Source of the DNA: Meconema thalassinum | Lineage: Eukaryota; Arthropoda; Insecta; Orthoptera; Tettigoniidae | Assembly (NCBI GenBank): GCA_946902985.2 | Contig: OX336395.1 | Location: 287,737,065 to 287,801,064 of the forward strand | Direction of reading: 5' to 3' | Length of the DNA: 64,000 bases | Translations under genes and position numbers: made by a program | Notes under the pieces: model-generated | Databases searched by the model: none | The model's input: the letters and a program-made list of their open reading frames with translations, nothing else | What the model was told of the DNA's origin: nothing | Shown: piece by piece, positions 12,092 through 22,425 of the stretch | Numbering within the stretch: position 1 is the first letter of the stretch | How the letters are laid out: the number at the start of each line of letters is the position of its first letter

Positions 12092-13085
12092 AGGAAGGTA
12101 AATAACTTAAGCATATTTCACACAAATATTAGAAGTCTATCAAAAAATAAAATTACTTAAATGCCGAGTTAGAAGCATATGACCATATACTTAAAGTCGT
12201 TATTCTCACAGAAACTTGGAAATTAGGTAACTTTATTATATGCAAGAATTCCAACTATAAAACATATTATAACGAAGGATGCTTCAATAATGTGATGGGG
12301 TTGTTTTTATGGTGAAGAATTCTATTGACCATGAGGTAGAAACTGTGACTTACAATGATTTCAAATTCCTTAGGCTCAAAATAAATTATGGGAACAATAG
12401 AATTGCATTGACAGGCATATGCCGTGCATCAAAATAAAATAAACAGCTATTTATTAATAATCTTCATGATTATGTCCACCAAAAATGTACACTAGAAACC
12501 GAGTTGATTCTAGGCGACACTAACATAGACATATTTGATGAGTATGACTCTAATGAATATTTAAACTTACTGCATGAGCATAATTTTAGATCGTTGATAT
12601 ATGCCACTACTAGAGAAACTTCAACGAGCAAAACCTTTAATGATCATGCATTTATTCGTAGCGGTATTTCTAATGTTAACATCTTACCCATAATATCTCC
12701 GAGCAGAATTACAGATCACTATCCTATATTAGTTAGTATAAATCTTGAAAAGGGCCGCGACTTAGAAGCAGCTCAGCGTAACATACGTGAACTTAGATTT
12801 AAGTTAGATAGTGAGATACTTAAAAATAAATTGAGGAATATTAATTGGTACACAGTATTAGGAAACAACCACTTGTATTCTAAAGTAGATGAATTTATAC
12901 AAACTATCCAAAATTGCATAAAAAATTCAATACAATTAAATTCACAGAAACGAAAGAGAAAGGAGTGGATAACGCACGCGCTAATTAAGTCCATTCACAC
13001 CAGAGATAGGTTGTATCAGGAATATATAGCAAATAAAGAGAACAATGCCATGAAGGAGAAATATAAGAGGTATAGAAATAGAAAT
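12092..13085 (+). pseudogene. LINE A ORF2, endonuclease domain, broken
   Basis: Reading starts at about 12100 with LSIFHTNIRSLSKNK, the usual opening of an exonuclease-endonuclease-phosphatase (APE-like) domain, which nicks target DNA for reverse transcription. Several breaks follow: stop or shift near 12150, 12290 and 12435. A 195-codon open part then carries ILGDTNIDIFDEYD (catalytic Asp/Asn) and the SRITDHYPILVS block (canonical SDH motif). The reading stops at 13085 where foreign DNA begins. Confidence 0.82.
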
Positions 13086-13978
13086 GGGTAGGGGGCCATG
13101 ATAAGATCTAGGGATGTGGTGCTGCCGCAGTTTTGTCATTTGAAGTTGTTTTATGTTGTTTTAAGGAATCATCGTGTGTTTTCAGCTTTTTAATGTGTAT
13201 CCAGTGCCAGTTCCTGTTATCTCATCAATCTGTGCTCTCTTTTTGCAAGTTCACTCAAGTGAACCATTCTGGATGTTTTTGTGTCCAAAATTCCCGACAT
13301 GTTGTTTATCTTGCGTTGATTTGATATTTCCTAGTTCTTTGCATTCAATGAGGAAGAGCACACGGGCCTATACCACCTTTTGTATAATGTCCATGACAAC
13401 CCGCACGTTTGTGTGAAGTCACAGATCTATACAGATGACAATCAACGATCAAAATTTAGGTTATGTACTCATCCTCCCTCCTTGTAGTAGATGATGATCC
13501 CTACCTATTGAATTATTACCAATTTTATATGATCTTCCTTTGATAGATATCCTTTATTAACCTATGGTCCTAGCTTTTTTGTAATTATTTGTTTCAATTA
13601 AAGTCCTCAACGTCGGTCCAGGCGTAAGAGCAGTACGCTTATTTTGAACGGCCGGAAAGGCGTAAGAAGGATGCAGCAGCTTAAATATTACCTGAAAGTC
13701 GTGCCTAGGCATGCCATTAGGGATATCTTTTCCCTGTTAAGGATTATTTGTTTGTTGTTGTGACCGAATGACCTCCGGTATAAGAGGTCCCTCCTCTACC
13801 AAGTGCCAATGGCCTCTAGGAGGGCGGAGTAGTGGGTAGAGAATTTGGGCACGCTGTTGTCCATGGGATGAGAAATCGTCCCTAAAGGTGGATGAGCCAA
13901 GATTGGTCAACGGCATCAGAATGTGGAAGGCACCGAGTAACCACCACATTAAAAATATTTATGATATCCCAGGAATGA
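13086..13978. other. Insertion into LINE A, left part, unrecognised
   Basis: This belongs to the 1.55-kb block separating the LINE A reading …KYKRYRN (13078) from its continuation NKLNELLN (14645). AGAAAT occurs at both edges (about 13079-13085 and 14642-14647), a possible target duplication. No protein motif is visible. The part from about 13730 to 13970 resembles a non-coding segment I associate with RTE-like copies in insects, but this is not certain. Confidence 0.4.
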
Positions 13979-14624
13979 ATGCAGGTTGATGTCTTCAAAC
14001 GTAAAATATTCAGGAATAGCCCCTTGAGTGAAAGAGTGGCTCAAGTAAATCTTTTCCAGTACTTGGGAAGCATTATTACTTCTGATGGGAGGTGTGAAAA
14101 GGACATCCGCTCTCGAATAGCCCAGGCTAAAGAAGCTTTCAACAACAAGCAGAGAAGTCTCCCGACATCCAAAGCCATATCCCTACAAGTCAAAAAACAC
14201 TTCATCAAGTTATATTTGGAGCATTGCGACCTATGGTTGCGAAACCTGGACACTATTGAAGGCCGACAAGAAACGATTATGTGCATTTGTAATGTGGTGC
14301 TGGCGACGAATGCTACGGATACCTTGGACCCTAAGGCTAACTAATGAAGAGGTTCTAAGAAGAGCAGAGGAAATCATCAATCTGACAGAAACAATCAAAG
14401 AAAGAAGAAATAATTGGATAGGACACCTACTCCGGCATTCACTACGGTTCATCACACTGCTTGAAGGGAAAATGGAAGGTAAGGCAGGAAGAGGACGACC
14501 AAGAGCAGAGTTCTTTGATGACATCGGAGGAAGAAGAAGTCCGTACCACCTGATTATACAGCGGGCTCAGGATAGAAGACCTTTGCACGAAGACATTCAT
14601 GCTACCCACCAACCGCCAGGTTGA
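13979..14624 (+). pseudogene. RTE/L1-like non-LTR retrotransposon, RT C-terminal fragment
   Basis: Two frames overlap around 14256-14344. The first contains FQYLGSIITSDGRCEKDIRS and then RIAQAKEAFNNKQRSL. The second continues with a C-terminal arginine- and glycine-rich segment (EGKAGRGRPRAEFFDD). 'YLGS.IT.DG…I..RI..A' followed by a 'GRGRPR' tail is the standard end of RTE-group LINE polymerases. A frameshift near 14240 breaks the reading. The element ends soon after the ORF in an AAG-rich tail (about 14625-14640), typical of RTE elements with very short 3' UTRs. It is a 5'-truncated copy inserted into LINE A. Confidence 0.75.
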
Positions 14625-14639
14625 AGAGAGCAAGAAGGA

Positions 14640-15077
14640 GAAGAAATAAATTAAACGAATTGCTTAATAAAGCTAAAAATGACCACTATAAACAATTAAT
14701 AAATTCCAATTCTAATAATACAAGAAAAGTATGGGGCATCGTCAGTGAAATAACACATTGAATAGATCATAAAGAAAATATAACAAAAATAAGATCTCAA
14801 AATCATGTTTACGATGATAATAGACAACATCTCAGCTCAAATTATTAAGCAGAATTTTAATTCTTTAAAGAGTCCTTTGCTAGCAATAATAAACGATTCA
14901 CTTTCACTTGAATACTTCCCTAAGCAATTAAAAATTACAATTGTAAAACCGCTATATAAAGCAGGCAGTCCTATAGAACTAAAGAGTTATCGACCTATAT
15001 CCTTAAAGACAATCATTTAAAAATTTGTTGAAAAATGTATAAAAGATCATTTTATCAGTTTTTGAAGAAACACAATT
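14640..15077 (+). pseudogene. LINE A ORF2, linker and RT N-terminus, broken
   Basis: The LINE A reading resumes with NKLNELLNKAKNDHYKQLIN. After a stop near 14758 it shows the fingers region of a LINE reverse transcriptase (…LEYFPKQLKITIVKPLYKAG…, then SYRPISLKTII), a TAA at 15018-15020, and KFVEKCIKDHFISFLKKHN. It is cut at 15077 by LINE C, whose 3' microsatellite tail starts there. Confidence 0.8.
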
Positions 15078-15080
15078 TAC

Positions 15081-15117
<37 letters not shown>

Positions 15118-15118
15118 T
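15078..15118. repeat. (ATT)n microsatellite, 3' tail of LINE C
   Basis: About 13 ATT units run on the plus strand, equal to an AAT tail at the 3' end of the minus-strand LINE C. Such short tandem tails arise during target-primed reverse transcription. Confidence 0.85.
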
Positions 15119-15417
15119 ATTTACCATATATCGTACAAGACGTATGGAAGGCCTAGTGAAAAAGGGCAAGCCCCACATACATATTTCATGCTTCACAGGC
15201 ACAGTTTACATCTAGATTTGTTTTAACAATATTTACATATTTTACAAAGATACTTGTAGTATTTACATATTTATAATATTGACATAGTACATTTTTCCTG
15301 TTCACTCACTCTCTCACGCATGCACTTTCATAACCTCAATCACTCCATACATCAATTCATTCCATTCAGATACTCATTCATTCAGCGAGACAATCAATCA
15401 CACATACATACGTTTAT

Positions 15418-18400
15418 TTATAAAATGTGCCTTTTTACGTACGGCTTGAATTTCCGAAGAGGCAAGATCTTGGCATCCCCTGGCAGCGCGTTCCATAACC
15501 GCGCAGAGCGGCCGTTGAAACCTGTCAGGTAAGCATTGCTACGTGCGAAGGGCGGAACGAGGGTTACACCTCGTCCTCTCCGAACTGAGCGATATGCCAA
15601 TGACAGTCGGCAAAAAGGGTCAATATTAATGGAACCTGTAAGGGATTTCTTAAGGAAAATTAGATCAATTTGTTTGGCTGTTGCCTCTATAGATGGAAAT
15701 TTTGACAAAGGGGAAGGGGAATAACGAGCTATTAGCCTCTCTGCGCGGCGCTGTACACGCTGGATCTTGTTCATGTTTTCCGCTGTAGTGGGATGCCAAG
15801 CAGGTGAGCCGTACGTTAATATCGGACGGACCATGCATATGTAAGCCGTCCTGAAGGCTCTAGGTTTACAACCTCTCATGTTTCTGTACAAGAAGCCCAG
15901 AACTTTGGTGGCCTTACATCTTGCCTCTTCACTTTGAATGTTCCAATTCAGGGTGTCGGAGATTGTTACCCCTAATAACTTTTAAGTTTGTGCACTGAGG
16001 GATGACACTGTTCATAATTTTGTATTCATTCTCAATGGGTTTTTTTGACCTGGTTTTTCTTATGTATTTACATTTTTGTACATTTATATTTAAATTATTC
16101 ACAGAACACCACAGCGATAAGTTGTCCAGATCTGATTTAAGACAGAGGGAATCTTCTTCACATTTAATGCCCCTGTATAGCACGGCGTCATCTGCATATA
16201 GTGACATTGATGAGGTGACACAGCCAGGAAGATCGAGCACATATATAGTGAAGAGAAGAGGTCCGATCACAGAGTCCTGAATCACTCCAGAAGTAACTTG
16301 AGCAGCCTGTGATCGAGCTCCTCCGTACACCACACACTGCGTTCGACCCTCTAGGAATGACCTCACCCATGCAAGTAAGCTACCCCGTATGTTAAGCTGC
16401 TGTAGCTTTAACAAAAGTCTTTCATGAGACACTTGATCGAAGACCTTAGCCCAGTCCAGTGCAATACAGTCCACTTGTTTCACTTCTGGCTGATTCAAGT
16501 AGAACTGAAACTCATCAATGACTTTTGTCAATAGAGTAGTGCAAGAACGACCCGGAAGAAAACCGTGCTGATTTGGGTCGAGCATATTGTTCTCCCGTAG
16601 GAATTCCAGCACACTGTTTGCTACTAGCCGCTCCATACATTTACAAATTATAGATGTTAGACACACCGGTCTGTAATTTGCAACATTATCTCTGTCACCT
16701 TGCTTATAGATTGGCACCACGTTAGCACATTTCCACCCACACGGCACAGAACCTTGGTTGATAGACAGGTTGAATAACGCACACAGAGAGGGCGCTAATG
16801 CTTCCGCACAATGCAGCAGGATACGTCCGGGAAAATCATCTGGGCCGGTCGCCGCATGTGGTCTAATCTTCCGTAGGCTGTGAATCACCTCAGTTGTTGT
16901 GAAGTACAAGTTGGAAAGTGGGAGGGGTGGAAGTGATGACCTTGGCAGAAGCAGGTTCATGGTCATATCTGGCTTTGAAAAGTTCTGCTTGAAACTGTCA
17001 CTGAACGCTGTTGCAATATCTTGGGGTGCACTGAGGAATGTACCGTTACAGTGAAATGAGGCTGGCGCAGCGGTGCCGCGTCTTCTGGACAAGAATTTCC
17101 ACATTTCACTGGTGCTACTTATTTTGTGAATATAATTGTTGTATGTTTCTCGAATTAATTTCTTCGTTTGGTTCCTGATGTTCTTATATTTTTCCCACAT
17201 GATGTCAATTGAGCAACTTTTCCATTTCTTGTATAACACGTTCCTTTTCCTAATCATTTTAATGACTTCCTTCGTCACCCAAGGAGAATTTTTCTTCCCA
17301 CTAATGGTTATTTTCGGTATAGCTATATCCACACATTCAATGATACAGTTTCTCCAGGCGTGCCACACTGACTTGATGTCGCTGGTGTCCAGAATACATG
17401 GGGTGGGAAGGTGTTTGAGGAATAAAGATTATAACAGTTTCCAGTCTGCCTTTTTGTAATTGTATACTGTCCTCACTGTGCTCTTGCTGCGTGGTTTGTT
17501 GTAATGCAATGTGGTAATTATGGTTGCGTGATCACTGAAGCCGGGTATGACTTCAGCTTTCTGTACGGAGGAAGGAAGGCTTGTGAGGAATAGGTCTATT
17601 GTGGAGCGTGTAGTTTGAGTGATTCGAGTTGCTTCGGTTATTAATTGGTTAAGGAATAAGTCGTAGAATGCGGTAAGGAATTCATTAGCAATGGGATCCT
17701 TGGGAGTGGGAGGAGAGTTTTGCCAGTCTATTTCTAAATTAAAATCGCCTGTTATGTAAATGGCCTTGTATTTGTGCTGGATATATTGTATACGACGGAG
17801 GGACTCCAAAAGTTCATCATTGATGTGCCGAGTTGAATTTGGAGCACGGTATACAGAGCCTATTAGAAATTTATTGTTCGCACGCGTGAATTCCACCCAC
17901 ACAGCCTCAGCATCAGTTTCAAGCTCCCGTTGGCGAACAGGCCTTAACTCAGGTTTCATGGCTATTAGTACCCCTCCCCCTGATGTCCAGGTTCGATCTT
18001 TGCGGAACATGGTGTATGTTACCGGAAATATCTCTGGGTCGTTAGTGGATTTTTTCAGCCATGTCTCCCCTGAACACACAATTGACAGATTAAGTGCTGT
18101 GAGACAAGAACGCAGGTCCGGTTGTTTGGAGGGACATGCTACACTTCGGGCATTGAAGGAAAAAATGGACAATGCCTTGCCATCCGAAGGTGTTACGTCA
18201 CTATCTACATTATTTGCACTCTGTGACGATGTATTAAAAAATGAGTTAGAGAACTGAGGTAAAGAACAGTTCCAACACAGCCACGATTGTTTCCCAGAGT
18301 TGATTATTTTGTGTTTTGAAGCACTGATTTTTGCACAAGTTCTGTGAGCTTGAGAGAGGCAAGATGTACATGTCACAAATAACTGATTCACACGACCCTT

Positions 18401-18763
18401 CGAATCACAAATTATACACACCTTATTTGGTCCTGGGTTCATCTCCACATCTCCGCTGAGATCCACAGGCAATACCACGAGATGTAATAATGTAGCGGGC
18501 GGTCTGGCAACCCCGCGCAGCGCTGGGCGCCCTCTGCCTGCTGCCGTGACTATCAGCTCCTCGCTTCCACACCATGTGAGAGAAGATATATTGAGTTTAC
18601 AAACTACCATGAGGTGTTCCTTCAGGTCCGAGTTCACACACGAGTCTTCAATTGTTAAATAATGATCGAGGATCTTTTTCGAGGCACCCACTGAGCTTTT
18701 TACTAGGTAGAACACGAGGAATAGTTGGAGCACTATAACTGGTACACACTTGCTGGCCGCCAT
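15418..18763 (-). pseudogene. LINE C polyprotein: leader-2A-PHD-endonuclease-RT, two lesions
   Basis: I chose the ATG at 18763; an in-frame ATG at 18802 lies in host LINE A sequence. Residues 1-35 start MAASKC and hold a hydrophobic stretch (VPVIVLQLFLVFYLV) ending SSVGA, like a signal peptide. Residues 104-112 are a 2A-like motif. Residues 116-166 form a C4HC3 PHD-type finger (pairs CIIC, CTSC, H-x2-C, CWNC). The APE endonuclease follows (FSFNARS, then SGETW, SVYRAPNS, ITGDFNLEI, FSDHATI). The in-frame TAA at 17429-17431 breaks the ORF after it. The RT continues in the same frame, with DWAKVFDQVSH (motif A), GVIQDSVIGPLLF (motif B region) and SLYADDAVLY (catalytic). A frameshift near 15980 precedes the C-terminal domain, which ends FNGRSARLWNALPGDAKILP…VKRHIL. 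Functions: RNA-dependent DNA synthesis primed at a nicked target. Confidence 0.87.
18428..18454 (-). other. 2A-like ribosome-skipping motif in LINE C
   Basis: The codons spell GDVEMNPGP, matching the D-x-E-x-N-P-G-P consensus of 2A sequences. It is preceded by a Leu/Val-rich stretch (LLHLVVLPVDLS), as active 2A peptides usually are. In known 2A elements the ribosome omits the Gly-Pro bond, releasing the upstream peptide and continuing from Pro. Here this would separate a 111-residue leader from the PHD-endonuclease-RT protein. 2A-like motifs are documented in APE-type LINEs of marine invertebrates and in trypanosome LINEs. Activity of this copy is inferred, not shown. Confidence 0.8.
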
Positions 18764-18770
18764 CTTAGAG
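18755..18770 (-). promoter_or_regulatory. TISU/YY1-like start context of LINE C
   Basis: On the minus strand the start codon lies in TAAGATGGCGGCC. This matches the TISU initiator (SAASATGGCGGC) at every position except the first, and also the YY1 core AAGATGGCGGC. TISU supports initiation on mRNAs with very short 5' UTRs, which fits an element whose 5' end is within about 10 bases of the ATG. Confidence 0.5.
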
Positions 18771-18773
18771 CTC

Positions 18774-18982
18774 TTCGGCTTTATAAAAGATGTCAGCACC
18801 ACTGATGTTATTGGGGAATTAACTAGGCGAATTTATGAAAATATGAACCGTATGAAACCAACTTGGAGAAGGCTTTTGACACCATTACTCACCATAATCT
18901 CCTTCAGAAGATGGAGAGATGTGGCATCAGAGGCATAGCACTGAAATTGATAGAAAGCTATTTGACTGAAAGGATTCAATAC
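18774..18982 (+). pseudogene. LINE A ORF2, RT motif A segment
   Basis: The reading resumes with FGFIKDVSTTDVIGEL and passes a frameshift near 18860. It continues LEKAFDTITHHNLLQKM, the RT motif A with its catalytic Asp, and ends LIESYLTERIQY at 18982. The next LINE A codon is found at 21509, after the unclassified insertion. Confidence 0.82.
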
Positions 18983-20072
18983 TGTGCCCGTGACAGACAA
19001 CCACATGCGAGGTAGCAGTAAATACAGTGTGAGTATGAGATCTCTCGGGGCGTTCTGGGCATGGGCTGTAATTACTAGACACCGTATTCGTGCTCCGCGT
19101 AGAGGAAAGGAAAGAGTCATGACATATAACAAGTGAATTAAAAACATACTTCAAAATAAACCAATTCACCAAAGAAAATGTATTCCGTAAATATCTGCCG
19201 ACTGGCAGAAGCAAAAAAGAAAAAATAGCACACGCATTCCCTATTGGATTTTATGTCTCTCAAATAAAAATAAACTATAGTCTCATTTAAGATTGTCCGA
19301 TGGGCTAGACTATGTTCAAGAATTACATTTTCATTTGATAATCTATACACTTTAGAGACGACATAAAATTATGTTTCACTTTACCCTATAAAGTTGTATT
19401 GTTCAATCATCCTATTCACTTATTTACAGTTCACTTATTTACAATCCTGACACTAGCATGGATTAGTTTCACACTCGAAGTTTCATATTTTGATTCTAGA
19501 TTTCCTTAGGAAACGACAAAATTCTTAACGCAGTTAAATACACATCATAGTGACTATTATTGGGAACAGCAGTTAAATCTTTACATTAGGCATTTTGTAA
19601 CAATAATAATCATGTTTGGTTACTTTGAAGTTAGCTTGCAATATCCTTTCATAAATTTCAGGATTTAGTTCACTGGACATGAATTCCAATGGCCATAAAT
19701 CATATTTAAGTCATATTGAAGCTTATGGGACAGGATCTGACTCCCGAAATCTCCCATTTTATTTCCTATTAATAAGCATACAGCTTTCAGTGGCTCTCAG
19801 GATATGACTCCCACTACGTCCACTAATCACGAGGATCAAAGCCTCTATTAACTCTTCACAAAGTGCATTGGCACAACATAACATCAATTCAGCTTCATTT
19901 AACAATACCATAGACGATAACAAATCGTAAGCTCTCAATTTTTACATTAACAATTAAATGTTTAATCATATTCAACACTTTTATCATAGTATTTCATATT
20001 TATCATTCTGAAGTAATATTACTGCCATAGCAGTTCATATAATTCAGTATTTATCAATATTAATTCATAGAC

Positions 20073-20109
<37 letters not shown>

Positions 20110-21502
20110 GGAAATATATATTCTGTCATGCAGAAGAAAAATTATTAATTCATAAACTGTGTCGTAAATCTGATGCGTTCTGAATGGGGTAAGACTTCCC
20201 ATCTTATTACTGCAATATCAAAATGAAATATTGAGGATGCACCTCAGCTACAAGTCTAACTTGACTGCAAGGAAAAATTACTCCTAAATATGTGTAATCA
20301 TTTAACTATAAATGCGCTTCTTAATAATAGAGAAAGTGAATTGGTTTTATCGGAACGGCGGAAAATTCATGGCTCTAGAAATTATTTAGGCTTTTCGGAA
20401 GTCTACGATATCATGATTTCTGTGGCGAGTTGACCTCCCTCGGTGCAGATCGTATCCTAACGCCACGGATCTGAGAAGTCTACACGCTGGGCATGGGACA
20501 TGCTTATAGCGCTCCGCTCTCCTGTCATCCACAGAAATATGCCGCAGGTGGCCCTGCTCCTCGTTCCTAATGGGTCATCCTGGCATGATCTTCTCACATC
20601 CCGCAGCCTTAGCTGCTAACCATATTCACTAACTGGGGCAGTGAAATTGTTAATGAAGTCCACTTATGTAATCCAGTGGTCTGACTGGACAAGAAAATAG
20701 GTAACAGTTCCTGGTGATAATGTCTTTTATAAATCAAGGGCGGAATCTGGCCTGATAATTCCCCGTAAAAGTGTAAGTTGGTAGGGTAGCCTACTATCAC
20801 TTGCAAATGTTCAATGTGGTCCCAGTTCTTTCATTTGATTTAAATGGTGGGAATAGCAAAAGACAAAGTCAAATACTTGTGTAACAAGTCACTCACATAC
20901 CTTGAATTTGTTGAAGTGTTCAACCAGCGAATATTATAAGTTTTGAAGCACTGTTATGTTACCACAAATGTAGCACAAAGTGTATGTCCACTCGGGCATA
21001 GTAGCGTTGTATAAGATGCCTAGCTCCAGGGAGCGCTCGTTCAGAATAACGGCGTATTCTACTCTCGTGGACACACACACACGTGGACTATTATGATGAC
21101 TAGTTGACTGTTCGATGACTGTAAGTAAGAGTACCTGACCTCTGTCAGGGCTGGTTTTTAAAATGTCCCAAGGACACATATCGATCGTTGAACTCGCATT
21201 ACGTAATGCTAGATCTTACGTCCCATTGGCTATATCCATAGAAGGATCCAGAAGGTTGGTAAATTCCAATAGAACAACAGGAATAAGCTGGTGAATTACT
21301 CCTAACTTCATTCTGAAGTGCTGATATAACCTTCTTCCTTAACAAAAGCTTTATAAGAATAACAGCCTTCAACATCCGTTGGCTCCACGTGAAACACGCG
21401 GCTCGTTCAAACTCTGGTGGGCCGACAGCTCGGAACCTGCTAGCTGACGTCATAGCGCGCTCCCTTCGAATTCACGCCAGACCACATCATCGTAAATGGG
21501 CA
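18983..21502. mobile_element. Unclassified 2520-bp insertion in LINE A with 6-bp target duplication
   Basis: CAATAC occurs just before (18977-18982) and just after (21503-21508) this block. LINE A reads straight through if the block and one CAATAC are removed (…TERIQY, then VRINGTT…). The block begins TGTGCCCG and ends ATGGGCA. I found no ORF with recognisable motifs, no direct LTRs and no convincing terminal inverted repeat. TG…CA ends and a short duplication would suit a non-autonomous or solo LTR-type element, but this is only a suggestion. The left 1.1 kb is AT-rich. The part from about 20400 is more GC-balanced. Confidence 0.65.
20079..20108. repeat. (ATT)n microsatellite
   Basis: Ten ATT units lie inside the unclassified insertion. 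It could mark the tail of a small nested SINE/LINE, but no body is recognisable next to it. Confidence 0.8.
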
Positions 21503-22257
21503 CAATACGTTAGAATAAATGGAACTACAAGTCTACCTCTAAGAGTGAGAAGAGGAATACCACAAGGCACCGTGCTGGGTCCATTATTATTTTTGATTTT
21601 TATCAACGATATTGAATTATCTATACATGGAATTGAAAATGTTAATGTCATATAATACGCAGATGATACCAAAGTTTGTGTTGAGGGTAGAACATGGGGA
21701 AATCTAAAACAAATTGCAACTGCTGCATTGGAAATGATAAAGATATGGCTAGATGGCAACGAACTATTTTTAAATATAACTAAATCAAAGTTCGTAAGAT
21801 TCCGTTTAAAAGCAGTTGAAGATGAGTTTAATGAACTAAAAATACACACATTGAACTGCAATCAGAACTGTGACTGTCCTAAAATAGCTAAAGTGGATAC
21901 AGTTATATATCTGGGATTATTTATAGATAGTGACATGAAATGGAAAAGCCAATGCAAACACCTTACAAGTAAAATAAGAAGAGCAATCTATATATTTCAC
22001 AATTTAAACATATTGTCAATTACAAATTGATGAGAGACATCTACCATGCTCTAGTCCAGTCAGTTCTTACATATGGTATTGTTGCCTGGGAGGTGCCTAT
22101 GAAAATGTACTAGAAAGTGTTCAGATAGTGCAGAATCTCATACTGCGAATAATGTTGGAGAAAGATAGATTATATACGACTATGAGACTGTATGCTGAGA
22201 CAAGGGTCTTCAACATTAAACAATTGTATGTTTTTAAAATATATAAATACACTTTTA
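21503..22257 (+). pseudogene. LINE A ORF2, RT catalytic core to thumb, broken
   Basis: This continues LINE A with RGIPQGTVLGPLLFLIFIND (motif B), a stop TAA at 21653-21655, then YADDTKVCVEG (catalytic YADD). The thumb region follows (MIKIWLDGNELFLNITKSKF, then VIYLGLFIDSDMKW). A TGA at 22028-22030 and a frameshift near 22100 precede the start of the C-terminal domain (VLTYGIVAW; then YVFKIYKYTF at 22220-22257). LINE B interrupts it here within a 13-bp duplicated target. Confidence 0.85.
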
Positions 22258-22281
22258 TATATCAGTCTTAGGGGTATGACG

Positions 22282-22336
22282 GTTCCACATGTTAGTGGCG
22301 ATACTCCGACAGCGTCTGTTCCACATGTTAGTGGCG
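22282..22336 (+). repeat. Duplicated 19-mer in the LINE B 5' UTR
   Basis: GTTCCACATGTTAGTGGCG occurs at 22282-22300 and again at 22318-22336, a period of 36 bases, close to the element's 5' end. Tandem 5' UTR units often hold internal promoter activity in LINEs; that role is inferred here. Confidence 0.7.
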
Positions 22337-22425
22337 GCTGATTAATAACACTCAGAAGTGGAACTCTGAGCTTAACCCGACTAGAACCTTAATTCTAGTC
22401 AAATCCCTAATCCAAGTTAATCAAC

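Larger units (their letters stand above)
15078..18772 (-). mobile_element. LINE C: CR1/L2-like non-LTR retrotransposon with 2A motif, nearly complete
   Basis: A minus-strand LINE inserted in LINE A. Its 5' end lies between the start codon at 18763 and the LINE A codons that resume at 18774, so the 5' UTR is at most about 10 bases. Its 3' end carries an (AAT)n tail, seen as ATT repeats at 15078-15118. The body is a single long ORF (leader, 2A-like motif, PHD finger, APE endonuclease, RT, C-terminal domain) with only one in-frame stop and one frameshift. This makes it the youngest-looking LINE in the window. The order and the PHD finger fit the CR1/L2 superfamily. A target duplication is not clear, apparently because a few LINE A codons are missing at the site. 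Confidence 0.85.

Noticed and set aside
18764..18802. An in-frame ATG at 18802 upstream of the LINE C start
   Set aside because: The 13 codons before MAASKC are antisense of LINE A coding sequence (FGFIKDV region) and lie outside the element, so 18763 is the likely start.
21199..21453. 84-codon minus-strand ORF in the unclassified insertion
   Set aside because: Short, without recognisable motif, and no neighbouring coding evidence.
18983..21502. Helitron or terminal-inverted-repeat transposon as identity of the unclassified insertion
   Set aside because: A 6-bp target duplication excludes a Helitron, and the two ends are not convincing inverted repeats.
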